A stretch of DNA of 33,359 bases, from contig WQZX01000038.1 in the NCBI GenBank assembly GCA_009780515.1, positions 1-33,359 on the forward strand, read 5' to 3'. The DNA comes from Nocardioidaceae bacterium. Lineage in GTDB: Bacteria > Actinomycetota > Actinomycetes > Propionibacteriales > Nocardioidaceae. This document shows, in pieces, positions 8,364 through 15,702 of the stretch; positions within the stretch are counted from its first letter, which is position 1; each line of letters starts with the position of its first letter. The position numbers and the translations under genes were made by a program. The notes beneath the pieces were generated by a model. The model saw only the letters and a program-made list of their open reading frames with translations. It ran no database searches and was not told the origin of the DNA.

Positions 8364-9278
8364 TCAGAGTGCCGTCAGGAGCTCGACGAACACGTCCCTG
8401 CACGCGCTGATCGCGGGCCGGCGCCGCGCGCCGCTGCGGCAGATCATCGAGATGCCGCGACTCTGGTGGAGGTCCAGGACCGGTGACGGGGCGATGCTCG
8501 CGCCGGCCTCACGCACCAGCAGGTCGGGCAGCAGCGCGGCGGCGAGGCCGGCCTCGACCATCCGCAGGTGGAAGAGCAGGTCGTCGCTCTCGTAGGCGAC
8601 GTCGGGATCGAAGCCGTGCTCCCGGCAGACCCGCCGACCCCACTGGTGGGACTCGGTGCCGCTGGGCTCGAGGACCCACCTCACTCGCGCGAGGTCGTCG
8701 AGGGTGTGCTCGGCCGGCGGGCCGACGGTCGCGGGCAGGTACGCGTGGATCGGGTCCTGGACCAGGTCCTCGGAGTCCAGGCCGTCCGGCACCGGCGCAC
8801 CCGCGCCGGGATAGCGGTCGGCCACCAGCACGTCGACCCGCCGCGACGTGAGCAGCAGCAGGCCCTCCTCCGGCTCCACCTGCCGGAACCGTACGTCGAG
8901 CGCCGGGTGTCGCTCCCCGAGCGTGCGCACCACCTGCGGGATCGCGTAGCGGCTGATCGTGCTGAAGGCCGCGAGCCGCAGCGTGCCGCGCACGCGGGCG
9001 TCGCTCGCCGCCAGGTCGGCCTCGGCGCGCTCGAGGACGTGCAGGATCTCTCCGGCGTGCTGGACGAGCTCCTCCGCGGCAGGCGTCAGCCGGATGCCGC
9101 GACCGACCTTCTCCAGCAGCGGTACGCCGGCCTCCTTCTCCAGCAGCGCCAGCTGCTGCGAGACCGCCGAGTGCGTGTAGGACAGGGCCCGCGCGGCGGC
9201 GGTGATGCTGCCGCGGACGTGCACCTCGCGCAGCAGCACCAGCCGTCGTACGTCCAGCATGTCGGTCAGGTTAGCCAT
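8364..9278 (-). CDS. LysR-family transcriptional regulator (first paralogue)
   Basis: The protein has 304 residues with an N-terminal winged helix (SITAAARALSYTHSAVSQQL is the helix-turn-helix) and a periplasmic-binding-like effector domain from about residue 95 (FSTISRYAIPQVVRTL). It closely resembles the second LysR protein of this window. Both share MLDVRRL-LLRE near the start, TPAA after the wing, AAFST opening the effector domain and an R-CRE-GF-P segment. The ATG at 9278 is preceded by GGGGAG; a second ATG at 9260 aligns with the start of the paralogue and could also be used. It follows the SDR gene by 25 bp and is probably cotranscribed with it. Likely targets are its own operon and the aminotransferase operon downstream. 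Confidence 0.9.
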   Translation of the reverse strand: MANLTDMLDVRRLVLLREVHVRGSITAAARALSYTHSAVSQQLALLEKEAGVPLLEKVGRGIRLTPAAEELVQHAGEILHVLERAEADLAASDARVRGTLRLAAFSTISRYAIPQVVRTLGERHPALDVRFRQVEPEEGLLLLTSRRVDVLVADRYPGAGAPVPDGLDSEDLVQDPIHAYLPATVGPPAEHTLDDLARVRWVLEPSGTESHQWGRRVCREHGFDPDVAYESDDLLFHLRMVEAGLAAALLPDLLVREAGASIAPSPVLDLHQSRGISMICRSGARRRPAISACRDVFVELLTAL

Positions 9279-9303
9279 CTCCCCGGCCCCGCCGTCCCCG
9301 GCG

Positions 9304-10068
9304 TCACTGCGCCAGGTATCCCCCGTCCACCGGCAGCGAGACGCCGGTGACGTACGACGCCCCGGGGCTCGCGAGGTAGGACACCGCGGCGGCGACGTCG
9401 GCCGGCTCGGCGATCCGCTTGAGCGGGATCGCCGCGGCGACCTCCCGCTCGGTCGCACCCGGGTCCGGCTGGGCGGCCAGCCACTCGTCGTAGAGCGGCG
9501 TGCGCGCCATGCCGGGCGCGACCGCGTTGACCCGGATGCCGTAGGGCGCCAGCTCGACGGCAGCCGCCCGCGTCAGTGCCAGCACCGCGCCCTTGCTGGC
9601 GCTGTAGACCGACATCGTGGGTACGCCGATGCTGGCCAGTCGCGAGGTGATGTTGACGATCGCCCCGCCACCTCCGCCCGATCGCATCGCCCGGCCGGCA
9701 GCCTGCAGGCAGGCGATGGCAGCCAGGGAGTTGGTCTCGAAGGTGGCGCGCACCTCGTCCTCCGGGATGTCCAGCAGGGCGCCGGTGTGATCGATCGCCG
9801 CGTTGTTGACGAGCACGTCGAGGCGACCCTCGACGACCAGCACGTCGTCGACCAGTGCCTGGGCGGCACCGGATCGCGCCAGGTCGGCCGGCACGAAGCG
9901 TGACGCAGCTCCGAGATCGGCAGCGACCGCCTCGCCACGCTCCTTCGACCGCCCGCTGATCACGACCCGCAGCCCGTCGGCGACCAGGCGCCGGGCGATC
10001 TCGACGCCGAGGCCGGACGTCGCGCCGGTGACCAGCGCGACCCGGTCCCCCGCTCCCCCGCCGGTCAT
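9304..10068 (-). CDS. Short-chain dehydrogenase/reductase (FabG-like)
   Basis: A classical SDR of 254 residues: NAD(P)-binding TGATSGLG, the NNAA motif in DVLVNNAAID, catalytic Ser in NITSR, and YSASK with the Tyr/Lys pair. It ends in the usual SYVTGVSLPVDGGY. It would oxidise or reduce a hydroxyl/carbonyl group with NAD(P)(H). Its ATG overlaps the stop of the permease gene (ATGA at 10065-10068), so it belongs to the permease operon. If the operon handles an ectoine-like compound, it might act on a hydroxylated derivative, but that is speculation. Confidence 0.9.
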   Translation of the reverse strand: MTGGGAGDRVALVTGATSGLGVEIARRLVADGLRVVISGRSKERGEAVAADLGAASRFVPADLARSGAAQALVDDVLVVEGRLDVLVNNAAIDHTGALLDIPEDEVRATFETNSLAAIACLQAAGRAMRSGGGGGAIVNITSRLASIGVPTMSVYSASKGAVLALTRAAAVELAPYGIRVNAVAPGMARTPLYDEWLAAQPDPGATEREVAAAIPLKRIAEPADVAAAVSYLASPGASYVTGVSLPVDGGYLAQ

Positions 10069-11504
10069 GCCTGCTGCCCGGCCGGCTTGCGCCCGATCAG
10101 GCGCTCGCCCTGCGCGGCACGCAGGTCGTCGTCGCTGCCCGGCACCACGTTGCCGCGCAGCGAGCGGCCCGCGGTCTCCTTGAAGGTCAGCAGCGAGACC
10201 AGGCCGATGACGCCTGCGACCGCCAGGTAGTAGCCCGGCACGAGGTTGTTCCCGGTCTTCTCGACCAGCCAGGTGTTCGCCGCGGCGGCCGTGCCGCCGA
10301 ACAGGGCGGTCGAGATGTTGTAGCCGACCGCGAAGCCGGAGTAGCGGGCCGCCGTCGGGAACAGCGCGGGCAGCGTCGCGGAGATGCTCGAGATCAGCAT
10401 CACCAGGAAGAGCCCCAGGATGCCGATCCCGCCGAGCTGGGCCGCCAGGGAGTCGTGCTGCAGGAGCATCATCGCCGGCACGGAGAGCACGATGAAGCCC
10501 ACGCTGGCGGTGATCAGCAGGGGCTTGCGCCCGATCCGGTCGGTGAGGGCACCGAACGGCGCGATGATCGCCATCATCACCAGCTGGATGGCGACCAGGG
10601 AGAAGTTCGACCGCGCCACGCCGTGCCCGAGCGTGCTGGTGAGGTAGGACGGCATGTAGGTCAGCACGATGTAGAAGGCGACGTTGAGCAGCACCACGAA
10701 GCCGAACAGCTTGGCGACCTGGCCCGGGTAGTCGCGGATGAGCGTGCCGAGCGCGCGGAAGGCCGAGTCGTTGACGTGGGTCTCGGCCGAGTCGCTGGTG
10801 AACGTCTCGGACTCCTGCACGCGGGTCCGCATCCACAGGCCGAACAGGCCGAGCACGAGGGTGAGCAGGAACGGAAGCCGCCACCAGCCGGCCATCATGC
10901 CGTCCTGCCCGACGATCAGCGTCAGCGTGGTGCACAGGATGGCAGCGGCACTGAACCCGGTCAGGGTGCCGAACTCGAGGAACGATCCGTAGACGCCACG
11001 ACGGTTGTCCGGCGCGTGCTCGGACATGAGGACCGCGGCGCCGGCGTACTCACCGCCGGCGGAGAATCCCTGGACCATCCGGAGCAGCACCAGCAGCACC
11101 GGTGCGAGGAAGCCGACCGAGCCGTACGTCGGGAGGATGCCGATCGCCGCCGTCGAGAGCGAGATCATCAAGATGGTGACGACCAGGACCCGCTGGCGTC
11201 CGAGACGGTCCCCGAGCGGGCCGAGGATCAGGCCCCCGAACGGGCGGACGAGGAACGAGATCGCGAACGTCCCGAAAGCCATGACGCGAGGCAGCGCGCC
11301 GCCGTGATCGTTGAAGGTGAAGAAGAGCGCGGAGATGTAGGTGACCAGGTAGCCGTAGATGCCGTAGTCGAACCACTCCAGCGCGTTGCCCATCGCGGAC
11401 GCGGCAACGCACCGCCGGGCCGTCTTGATCTGCTCCCGGGTCAGGTCGCTCTCGCAGGTGAGCGGAGCGGGCTGGTGCTCCTCGAGGTCCATCGTGTCGG
11501 TCAT
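10065..11504 (-). CDS. MHS-family MFS metabolite:proton symporter (ProP-like)
   Basis: A 479-residue, 12-span permease of the metabolite:H+ symporter family of the MFS. Typical features are ASAMGNALEWFDYGIYGYL at the first helix, GDRLGRQRVL and TDRIGRKPLL in the 2-3 and 8-9 loops, RMVQGFSAGGEYAGAA in helix 4 and EHAPDNRRG. This family includes ProP (proline, betaine, ectoine), KgtP and ShiA. Together with the two hydrolases upstream it is the probable importer of the compound they degrade. The ATG at 11504 has AGGAGC 5 nt upstream and overlaps the M20 gene's stop codon. Confidence 0.92.
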   Translation of the reverse strand: MTDTMDLEEHQPAPLTCESDLTREQIKTARRCVAASAMGNALEWFDYGIYGYLVTYISALFFTFNDHGGALPRVMAFGTFAISFLVRPFGGLILGPLGDRLGRQRVLVVTILMISLSTAAIGILPTYGSVGFLAPVLLVLLRMVQGFSAGGEYAGAAVLMSEHAPDNRRGVYGSFLEFGTLTGFSAAAILCTTLTLIVGQDGMMAGWWRLPFLLTLVLGLFGLWMRTRVQESETFTSDSAETHVNDSAFRALGTLIRDYPGQVAKLFGFVVLLNVAFYIVLTYMPSYLTSTLGHGVARSNFSLVAIQLVMMAIIAPFGALTDRIGRKPLLITASVGFIVLSVPAMMLLQHDSLAAQLGGIGILGLFLVMLISSISATLPALFPTAARYSGFAVGYNISTALFGGTAAAANTWLVEKTGNNLVPGYYLAVAGVIGLVSLLTFKETAGRSLRGNVVPGSDDDLRAAQGERLIGRKPAGQQA

Positions 11505-12781
11505 GCGTTGCTCCTGGGGGATGTCGCCGCGCCCGGACGCGTCGAGGTGGTGGGTGTGTCGCCGCGCCGGTCGGCGCTGCGCATCGCGATGAGTGCGTAG
11601 GCCCGCGCGGCGTCGTACAGCTCGCTGACGGAGACGCACTCGTCGGGCTGGTGGGCCTGGTTCTTGAGGTCGCCCGGGCCGAGGACGACGGTTGGCGCCC
11701 CGTGGTGCTGGGCCATGAAGCCGCCCTCGCACGCCGCGGTCCAGACACCGACGTCACCGGCGCGCCCCGCGGTCCGTACGGCGTCGCGCACGCAGTGCAC
11801 CAGCGGCGAGTCCTGATCCGTCTCGAAGCCGGGCATGACCATCTCGACGACCCCGGCGAGCCCGATCCGGTCGGAGCCCGGACGAGCCGCAGCGCGGGTC
11901 CTCTCACGAGCATCGCCGAGGAGGGCCGCCAGGATCTCCTCCGGCACCTCGTGCGGCAGGGTGCGCCGGTCGACGGTCAGGACGCAGCGATCGGGCACGA
12001 TCGAGGTGCCGTGCCCACCCGCGATGGTGCCGATGCTCCAGGTCGCCGCGCCCAGCACGGGGTGGGGCGCGGCTGCCAGCCTCCGGGCATCGGCCTCGAC
12101 CGCGTCGATCACGTCGGACGCGGCGAGCACGGCGCTCGCCCCCTCGTCCGGCTTGCCGGCGTGCGCGCTGGCGCCGGTGACCTCCACGCGCAGGTTCGTC
12201 GCGCCGCGGCAGGCGGTGATCGTGACCATGTCGGTGGGCTCGGCGACCACGCAGGCGGCGTACGTCGTCGGCGCCGTGGTCGCCAGGTAGTGGAGGGCAC
12301 CGATCGCGTCGGCCTCCTCGTCCACCGTGCAGACCAGCGTCATCGGAAGCCGTGGATCCTCCGCGTGGACCGCTGCCATCGCGGCGACCACCGCCGCGAG
12401 TCCGCCCTTCATGTCCGTGGTTCCACGACCGACCAGGGCGTCGCCCCGACGGCGCGGCTCGAACGGGTCGCCGGTCCAGCCGTCGCCGGGCGCGACGACG
12501 TCGCTGTGACCGAGGAAGACGACCCCGTCGCCCCACTCGCGCGAACCCACACGAGCGACCAGGTTCGGGCGTCCGGGGGCGACCTCGTCGAGCTCGACCT
12601 CGGCGCCGATGCCGGTGAGCACCGCGGCGAGCGCCTGGACCGTCGCGTGCTCGGGTCCGGGCTCGTTGGACGCTCCGGCGCGCACCAGCGTCCCCGCGAG
12701 CTCGGCGATCCAGTCCGCGTCGATGCGGTCGAGCACCTGCCGCTCGTCTCCGGCGAGGGGCAGCTCGATCGCCCGCATCAT
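11501..12781 (-). CDS. M20-family zinc deacetylase/peptidase (ArgE/DapE-like)
   Basis: A 426-residue amidohydrolase of the ArgE/DapE/ACY1 group. All metal-site motifs are visible in order: GHSDVV (His), GTTDMKGG (bridging Asp), TVDEEADA (catalytic Glu-Glu), VAEPTD (Glu) and the C-terminal HQPDECVS (His). The insert dimerisation domain (GASAHAGKPDEGASA) is present. ArgE deacetylates N-acetylornithine. N-acetyl-2,4-diaminobutyrate is a one-carbon-shorter relative, so this enzyme could deacetylate the ring-opened product of the neighbouring DoeA-like hydrolase. Two consecutive ATGs begin the frame, and the first overlaps the M24 stop (ATGA at 12778-12781). GGGGGAGGA precedes it. The C-terminal 25 residues are a disordered Thr/Arg/Pro tail beyond the usual family end. 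Confidence 0.9.
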   Translation of the reverse strand: MMRAIELPLAGDERQVLDRIDADWIAELAGTLVRAGASNEPGPEHATVQALAAVLTGIGAEVELDEVAPGRPNLVARVGSREWGDGVVFLGHSDVVAPGDGWTGDPFEPRRRGDALVGRGTTDMKGGLAAVVAAMAAVHAEDPRLPMTLVCTVDEEADAIGALHYLATTAPTTYAACVVAEPTDMVTITACRGATNLRVEVTGASAHAGKPDEGASAVLAASDVIDAVEADARRLAAAPHPVLGAATWSIGTIAGGHGTSIVPDRCVLTVDRRTLPHEVPEEILAALLGDARERTRAAARPGSDRIGLAGVVEMVMPGFETDQDSPLVHCVRDAVRTAGRAGDVGVWTAACEGGFMAQHHGAPTVVLGPGDLKNQAHQPDECVSVSELYDAARAYALIAMRSADRRGDTPTTSTRPGAATSPRSNA

Positions 12782-13986
12782 GCGTCCTCCCCCAGCACCA
12801 GCAACCTGCGCGGCACGTCGGTGAGCGTCTCGACGCCCCCTTCGGTGACGCGGATGCTCTCGGACACCTCGAAGCCCGATCCGGTGATCCACATCCCCGC
12901 GATCAGGTGGAACGTCATGTTCTCCGCCAGCACGGTGTGGTCGTCGGCCCGGATGCTCACGGTGCGCTCGCCCCAGTCGGGCGGGTAGCCGATCCCGATG
13001 GAGTAGCCGAGCCGTGACCTCTTCTCGTAGCCCGCAGCCTCGATGACCTCGCTGAACGCCCGGGCGACGTCGCCAGCCGTGACACCGGCGCGAACCGTCC
13101 CGAGGGCGGCCTCGATGCCCTCCACGGTGACCTTCGCCAGGTGGTCGAGCGCAGTCGAGGGACGGCCCAGCACCGCCGTACGAGCGATCGGCGCGTGGTA
13201 GCGCCGATGGACGCCGGTGATCTCGAAGGACAGCGGCTCGTCGATCGGGAGCGGCTCGTCGGTCCAGGTGAGGTGGGGGGTGTCGGCAGCGGCGCCGGTC
13301 GCGATGATCGGCACGATGGCCGGGTAGTCGCCGTGGTCGGGACCGACGCCACGGGTCTGCGCTGCGAGGATCTCGGCCGCCACCTCGTGCTGACGTCGTC
13401 CCGGTCGCGCGGCGCCGAGGCCGGCGTGCAACGCGGCCGAGCAGACCCGGCCGGCGGCACGCATCAGGTCGATCTCGGCGGGCGACTTGACCAGCCGCAA
13501 CCAGTTGACCAGGTCCTGGCAGTCGACCAGCTCCCACTCCGGCAGCCCGCGACTGATCGAGAGGAACGTCCGAGGCGTGAGGAAGTGCGCCTCACCCTCG
13601 AAGCCGAATCGGCCGGGTGCGGCGTACCCCTCGTCGCGAAGGTGGCCCGCCATCCAGTCGCCGGGGTGCACGTCGGGGCGGTGGATGTGCCCCTCGGGGT
13701 AGCCCACGATGCGGTCGGCCGGCATGCCGACGGCCGTCCGGTGCGCGCCCTGCGCGTCCATCTCCCGCATGAGGAGGACGGGTGCATCGTCCGCAGGCAC
13801 GAAGAGCAGCTGGGGCGTGTAGAACGACCAGGCGTTGTAGCCGGTCAGGTAGTGCATGTTCGCGGGGTCGGCGACCAGGATGCCGTCGAGCCCGCGCTCG
13901 CGCACCAGCGCCCGGGTGCGCTCCTGCCGCTCGACGTACTCCGCCGGGGTGATGGCGGCGGGGACCGGTGGGGTCTGGGTGGTCAC
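12778..13986 (-). CDS. M24 creatinase-fold hydrolase, ectoine hydrolase (DoeA/EutD)-like
   Basis: A 402-residue pita-bread enzyme, the length of DoeA/EutD. It shares with that group NMHYLTGYNAWSFY, GDYPAIVPIIATG, TPHLTW (His238), SFEITGVHRRYHAPIARTAV (Glu255), GYPPDWGERTVSIR and SESIRVTE (Glu376). The metal ligands of true Xaa-Pro peptidases are gone: the two Asp of the DFG..D motif are Glu and non-acidic here, and the HGIG histidine is replaced (GYSIGIG). That points to creatinase/DoeA-type chemistry without metals, in which a His and a Glu open a cyclic amidine or guanidino compound. Ectoine ring opening to N-acetyl-diaminobutyrate is the best guess; creatinase-like or other activity is possible. 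The GTG at 13986 has GAGGAG 4 nt upstream. It is the first gene of the minus-strand run. Confidence 0.82.
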   Translation of the reverse strand: MTTQTPPVPAAITPAEYVERQERTRALVRERGLDGILVADPANMHYLTGYNAWSFYTPQLLFVPADDAPVLLMREMDAQGAHRTAVGMPADRIVGYPEGHIHRPDVHPGDWMAGHLRDEGYAAPGRFGFEGEAHFLTPRTFLSISRGLPEWELVDCQDLVNWLRLVKSPAEIDLMRAAGRVCSAALHAGLGAARPGRRQHEVAAEILAAQTRGVGPDHGDYPAIVPIIATGAAADTPHLTWTDEPLPIDEPLSFEITGVHRRYHAPIARTAVLGRPSTALDHLAKVTVEGIEAALGTVRAGVTAGDVARAFSEVIEAAGYEKRSRLGYSIGIGYPPDWGERTVSIRADDHTVLAENMTFHLIAGMWITGSGFEVSESIRVTEGGVETLTDVPRRLLVLGEDA

Positions 13987-14069
13987 TGCACTCCTCGTTC
14001 GACGGTTCTCGTGGTCCTTGCCGCCCTGTGACTCAAGCCACAGGGCTCTGACACGACAGGCTATGAACG

Positions 14070-14089
14070 GCGACCATTTCGTGGAATGG
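14070..14089. promoter_or_regulatory. Candidate LysR operator between the M24 gene and lysR2
   Basis: The 163-bp divergent intergenic region contains a dyad CCATT-N6-AATGG (14074-14089) embedded in GCGACCATTT (14070-14079). The GCGACCnTTT string is also found upstream of the aminotransferase operon. A further small dyad, GTTC-GAT-GAAC, lies at 14127-14137 just before the lysR2 start. These are the expected positions for LysR autoregulation and divergent activation; binding is inferred. Confidence 0.45.
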
Positions 14090-14149
14090 GGCCCCACTTA
14101 TCCGTATCGTTCAGTTCCTCTAAACGGTTCGATGAACGGAGAGATCGGC

Positions 14150-15100
14150 ATGCTCGACGTACGACGCCTCGCGCTGCTGCGCGAGCTCGAGGCCCGAGGA
14201 AGCATCGCCGCGGTCTCCCGAGCTCTCGGCATCAGCTCCTCGGCCATCTCCCAGCAGCTGACCAAGCTCGAGGTGGAGACCGGGATCCCGTTGACCGAGC
14301 AGGTCGGCCGGTCGCTGCAGCTGACGCCGGCGGCACAGCTGCTCGCCCGTCGTACCGATGAGGCGATCGCGATCCTGGAGCACGCCGAGGCCGAGCTGGA
14401 GGCACGGCGGAGCCGGGTTCAGGGAGTCGTGCGGTTCGCCGCCTTCAGCACCTTCGCGATGCGGCACCTGCCCGAGGTCCTGCACCGGATGGCGACGACG
14501 CACCCGGATGTCGTCGTCGAGTTCACCCAGGTCGAGCCGGCCGAGTCGCTGGAGGCCGTCGCCGGGCGGCGCATCGACCTAGCCGTCACCGACAAGTACC
14601 CCCGCATCCCCCGACGCGTCGACGCGACCATGACGACCACCCACCTCTGCCGCGACGACCTGGCGGCGTACTTGCCGCACGCCGTGTCGTCGCTGGACGA
14701 CCTGGGCGAGGTGCCCTGGGTCTTCGAGCCTCCCGGCAGCGACGCGCACAGCTGGGCGGTGCGGATGTGTCGCGAGGCCGGGTTCGAGCCGGTCGTGCGC
14801 CTCCACTCGCCCGACCTGAGGCTTCACTACGAGCTGTGCGTCTCCGGCGTCGCCGCAGCCTTCCTGCCCCGGATGGTGCTGGAGACCCCGAGCCTCCACC
14901 TCCCACTGCCGGCCTTCTCCTACGCCTGGCCCGATGCCGACGTCGTCGACCTGCACCGCGACGTGTACGCCGTCACGCGCCGTGGCGCGAGGACCCGACC
15001 GGCCGTCGCCGCCCTGCTGGGGCACCTCAAGGACGTCGCGGAGCAGCCCCGCACACGGACAGCGCCGAGGTCGAGGCGCTCCTCGACCTCGGCGCGATGA
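14150..15100 (+). CDS. LysR-family transcriptional regulator (second paralogue)
   Basis: A 316-residue LysR regulator with helix-turn-helix SIAAVSRALGISSSAISQQL, the linker helix, and an effector domain beginning FSTFAMRHLPEVLHRM. It is the paralogue of the first LysR in this window and lies divergent to the M24 hydrolase gene, the classic arrangement for a LysR that controls its neighbour. The start is the ATG at 14150, supported by GGAGAG 6 nt upstream and by alignment with the paralogue (MLDVRRL). Upstream in-frame starts have no ribosome site. The last 20 or so residues are Arg/Ser/Thr rich and probably disordered. The inducer is unknown; an intermediate of the island pathway is likely. 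Confidence 0.9.
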   Translation: MLDVRRLALLRELEARGSIAAVSRALGISSSAISQQLTKLEVETGIPLTEQVGRSLQLTPAAQLLARRTDEAIAILEHAEAELEARRSRVQGVVRFAAFSTFAMRHLPEVLHRMATTHPDVVVEFTQVEPAESLEAVAGRRIDLAVTDKYPRIPRRVDATMTTTHLCRDDLAAYLPHAVSSLDDLGEVPWVFEPPGSDAHSWAVRMCREAGFEPVVRLHSPDLRLHYELCVSGVAAAFLPRMVLETPSLHLPLPAFSYAWPDADVVDLHRDVYAVTRRGARTRPAVAALLGHLKDVAEQPRTRTAPRSRRSSTSAR

Positions 15101-15317
15101 TCCGACCGGCGCGGATACTCGACAGGATCGCTCCCGCTGATAACCTTGGGGTTGTTGAAGAGAGCGGTGTCACGACACCGTTCCGGACTCCCCAGGGGTC
15201 CCATCTGTTGTTCTTGGTTTTCGGTTCAGCTGGACATCAGGGCGCACGTGTAGATGTCTCAGCACCTAGCAGTCGGCGACTCGATCGGCTGCTCACCGAA
15301 AGATCGAAGGAAACACC
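15101..15317 (+). promoter_or_regulatory. Promoter and long leader of the cold-shock gene
   Basis: These 217 bp hold no gene. A possible sigma-70-like promoter is TCGACA (15119-15124), a 16-bp spacer and TAACCT (15141-15146), which would leave a leader of about 165 nt. The leader contains the perfect palindrome CGGTGTC-AC-GACACCG at 15165-15180 and is poorer in GC than its surroundings. Long structured leaders are typical of cold-shock mRNAs. The promoter call is weak. Confidence 0.4.
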
Positions 15318-15521
15318 ATGACCCAGGGAACCGTGAAGTGGTTCAACGCCGAGAAGGGCTTCGGCTTCATCGCTCAGGACGGCGGCGGTGACGACGTGTT
15401 CGTCCACTTCTCCGCGATCGAGGGCTCCGGCTACAAGAGCCTCGAGGACAACCAGCGCGTCGAGTTCGACGTCGCCCAGGGCCCGAAGGGCCCGCAGGCC
15501 GAGCGCGTCCGCGCCATCTGA
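15318..15521 (+). CDS. Cold-shock protein (CspA family)
   Basis: A 67-residue single cold-shock domain: [20 protein letters not shown] with RNP1 (KGFGFI) and RNP2 (VFVHFS), ending in [10 protein letters not shown]. It binds single-stranded nucleic acid and acts as an RNA chaperone in the cytosol. The ATG is preceded by GAAGGAAAC. It stands as a single-gene unit with a long leader and an immediate strong terminator, as expected for a highly transcribed short mRNA. Confidence 0.96.
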   Translation: MTQGTVKWFNAEKGFGFIAQDGGGDDVFVHFSAIEGSGYKSLEDNQRVEFDVAQGPKGPQAERVRAI

Positions 15522-15535
15522 GCCTCGCAACGCCC

Positions 15536-15577
15536 GAACGGGCCGCGTCACTGCCACCGGCAGGACGCGGCCCGTTC
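15536..15577 (+). terminator. Terminator of the cold-shock gene
   Basis: A 14-bp perfect stem (GAACGGGCCGCGTC at 15536-15549 with its complement at 15564-15577) is topped, after one unpaired A, by a further 5-bp CTGCC/GGCAG stem with loop ACC. It begins 14 nt after the cold-shock stop codon. Confidence 0.8.
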
Positions 15578-15605
15578 CGCATTCCGGGCCGGGATCGAGC
15601 CCTCG

Positions 15606-15643
15606 CCGTGCAGCCGGGAATGCGCCGTGCAGCCGGAAATGCG
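15606..15643. repeat. Tandem 19-bp direct repeat
   Basis: Two adjacent copies of a 19-bp unit, CCGTGCAGCCGGGAATGCG (15606-15624) and the same with one G-to-A change (15625-15643). A partial inverted copy (CGCATTCCGG) lies near 15579. The repeat sits between two hairpins in the noncoding DNA separating the cold-shock and L,D-transpeptidase genes. Confidence 0.8.
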
Positions 15644-15687
15644 AGGTGGGCGGTCGACGGCATCTCCGTGCCGTCGACCGCCCACCT
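15644..15687. terminator. Bidirectional hairpin, 19-bp perfect stem
   Basis: A 19-bp perfect inverted repeat (AGGTGGGCGGTCGACGGCA at 15644-15662, complement at 15669-15687) with a 6-nt TCTCCG loop. It begins 15 nt beyond the stop codon of the L,D-transpeptidase gene, which reads in from the right, and probably terminates that transcript. Confidence 0.8.
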
Positions 15688-15702
15688 GACGCGGGTCTGG
15701 AC

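Noticed and set aside
12778..13986. Annotation as Xaa-Pro aminopeptidase
   Set aside because: The metal ligands needed for that activity are replaced; the DoeA/creatinase-type residues are present instead.
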